DNA of 64,000 bases from Ascarosepion bandense (lineage: Eukaryota; Mollusca; Cephalopoda; Sepiida; Sepiidae): positions 1,491,001 to 1,555,000 of the forward strand of contig JBBBDQ010001270.1 of assembly GCA_037127315.1 (NCBI GenBank), written 5' to 3'. Made by a program: the position numbers and the translations under genes. The notes beneath the pieces are model-generated. The model saw nothing but the letters and a program-made list of their open reading frames with translations, was not told the origin of the DNA and ran no database searches. The stretch's first letter is position 1; the number at the start of each line of letters is the position of its first letter. Shown here piece after piece: positions 63,956 to 64,000 of the stretch.

Positions 63956-64000
63956 TTAAGGTATGCTATATTGACGTGATATCTGACCTCCTGTATGCCA

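Overview
This window looks like animal nuclear DNA from a repeat-rich lophotrochozoan genome, most likely a cephalopod mollusc such as an octopus. The species is an inference from the overall character of the sequence: very AT-rich, dense (AT)n, (GATA)n and (CT)-rich simple repeats, tRNA-derived SINEs, jockey/CR1-like and RTE-like LINEs, Penelope-like elements and mariner relics. I found no convincing host protein-coding gene, rRNA gene or functional tRNA gene. Nearly every protein-like stretch belongs to a transposable element, and most are broken.

Family names used below are my own labels. LINE-A is a jockey/CR1-like LINE with endonuclease and reverse transcriptase; its 3' end carries a conserved motif (GTAGCCCCCTG, then CAGTGGC, then GCCTTGCTT, then GATTAAAA). 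LINE-B is RTE/BovB-like and ends right after its stop codon with a GAA-rich tail. SINE-A is tRNA-derived and ends in GACTGACTGA. SINE-B is tRNA-derived with an (AT)n tail. HEL is a non-autonomous Helitron family with TC...CTAG ends.

Layout. 0-8.5 kb: LINE-A pieces, a degenerate 70-bp tandem repeat, a SINE-B, a Penelope GIY-YIG fragment, and a minus-strand R4/Dong-like LINE fragment. 8.5-15.4 kb: a mariner, a degenerate 185-bp tandem repeat split by a Helitron, two more Helitrons around a LINE-B, and a second Penelope GIY-YIG fragment. 15.4-25 kb: microsatellites, LINE-A 3' ends with internal tandem repeats, a double-ended Helitron composite, a solo LTR, and a LINE-B whose reading frame contains a 23-copy 10-codon array. 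25-33 kb: a 1-kb polypyrimidine tract, GATA macro-repeats, a second Helitron family, and an opposite-strand copy of the solo LTR. 33-40 kb: three long near-perfect palindromes, a second double-ended Helitron composite, and the longest LINE-A (endonuclease region kept, RT core deleted). 40-48 kb: SINEs, a mariner with intact ends that was split by a LINE-A tail, and MITE-like elements. 48-54 kb: tandem R4/Dong-like LINE copies (one with a 418-codon open frame), LINE-A, a full Helitron and a small mariner-derived element. 54-64 kb: largely unassigned sequence, an internally deleted mariner, and a mariner-like transposase relic (58.95-62.26 kb) split by two SINE-A copies and by a 1.84-kb array of about 45 units that grew out of its own coding sequence.

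The genes do not form a pathway. What links them is a history of nesting: elements inserted into one another, with coding segments and 3' UTRs of the elements repeatedly seeding tandem arrays. All family calls rest on reading motifs by eye; no database search was possible.
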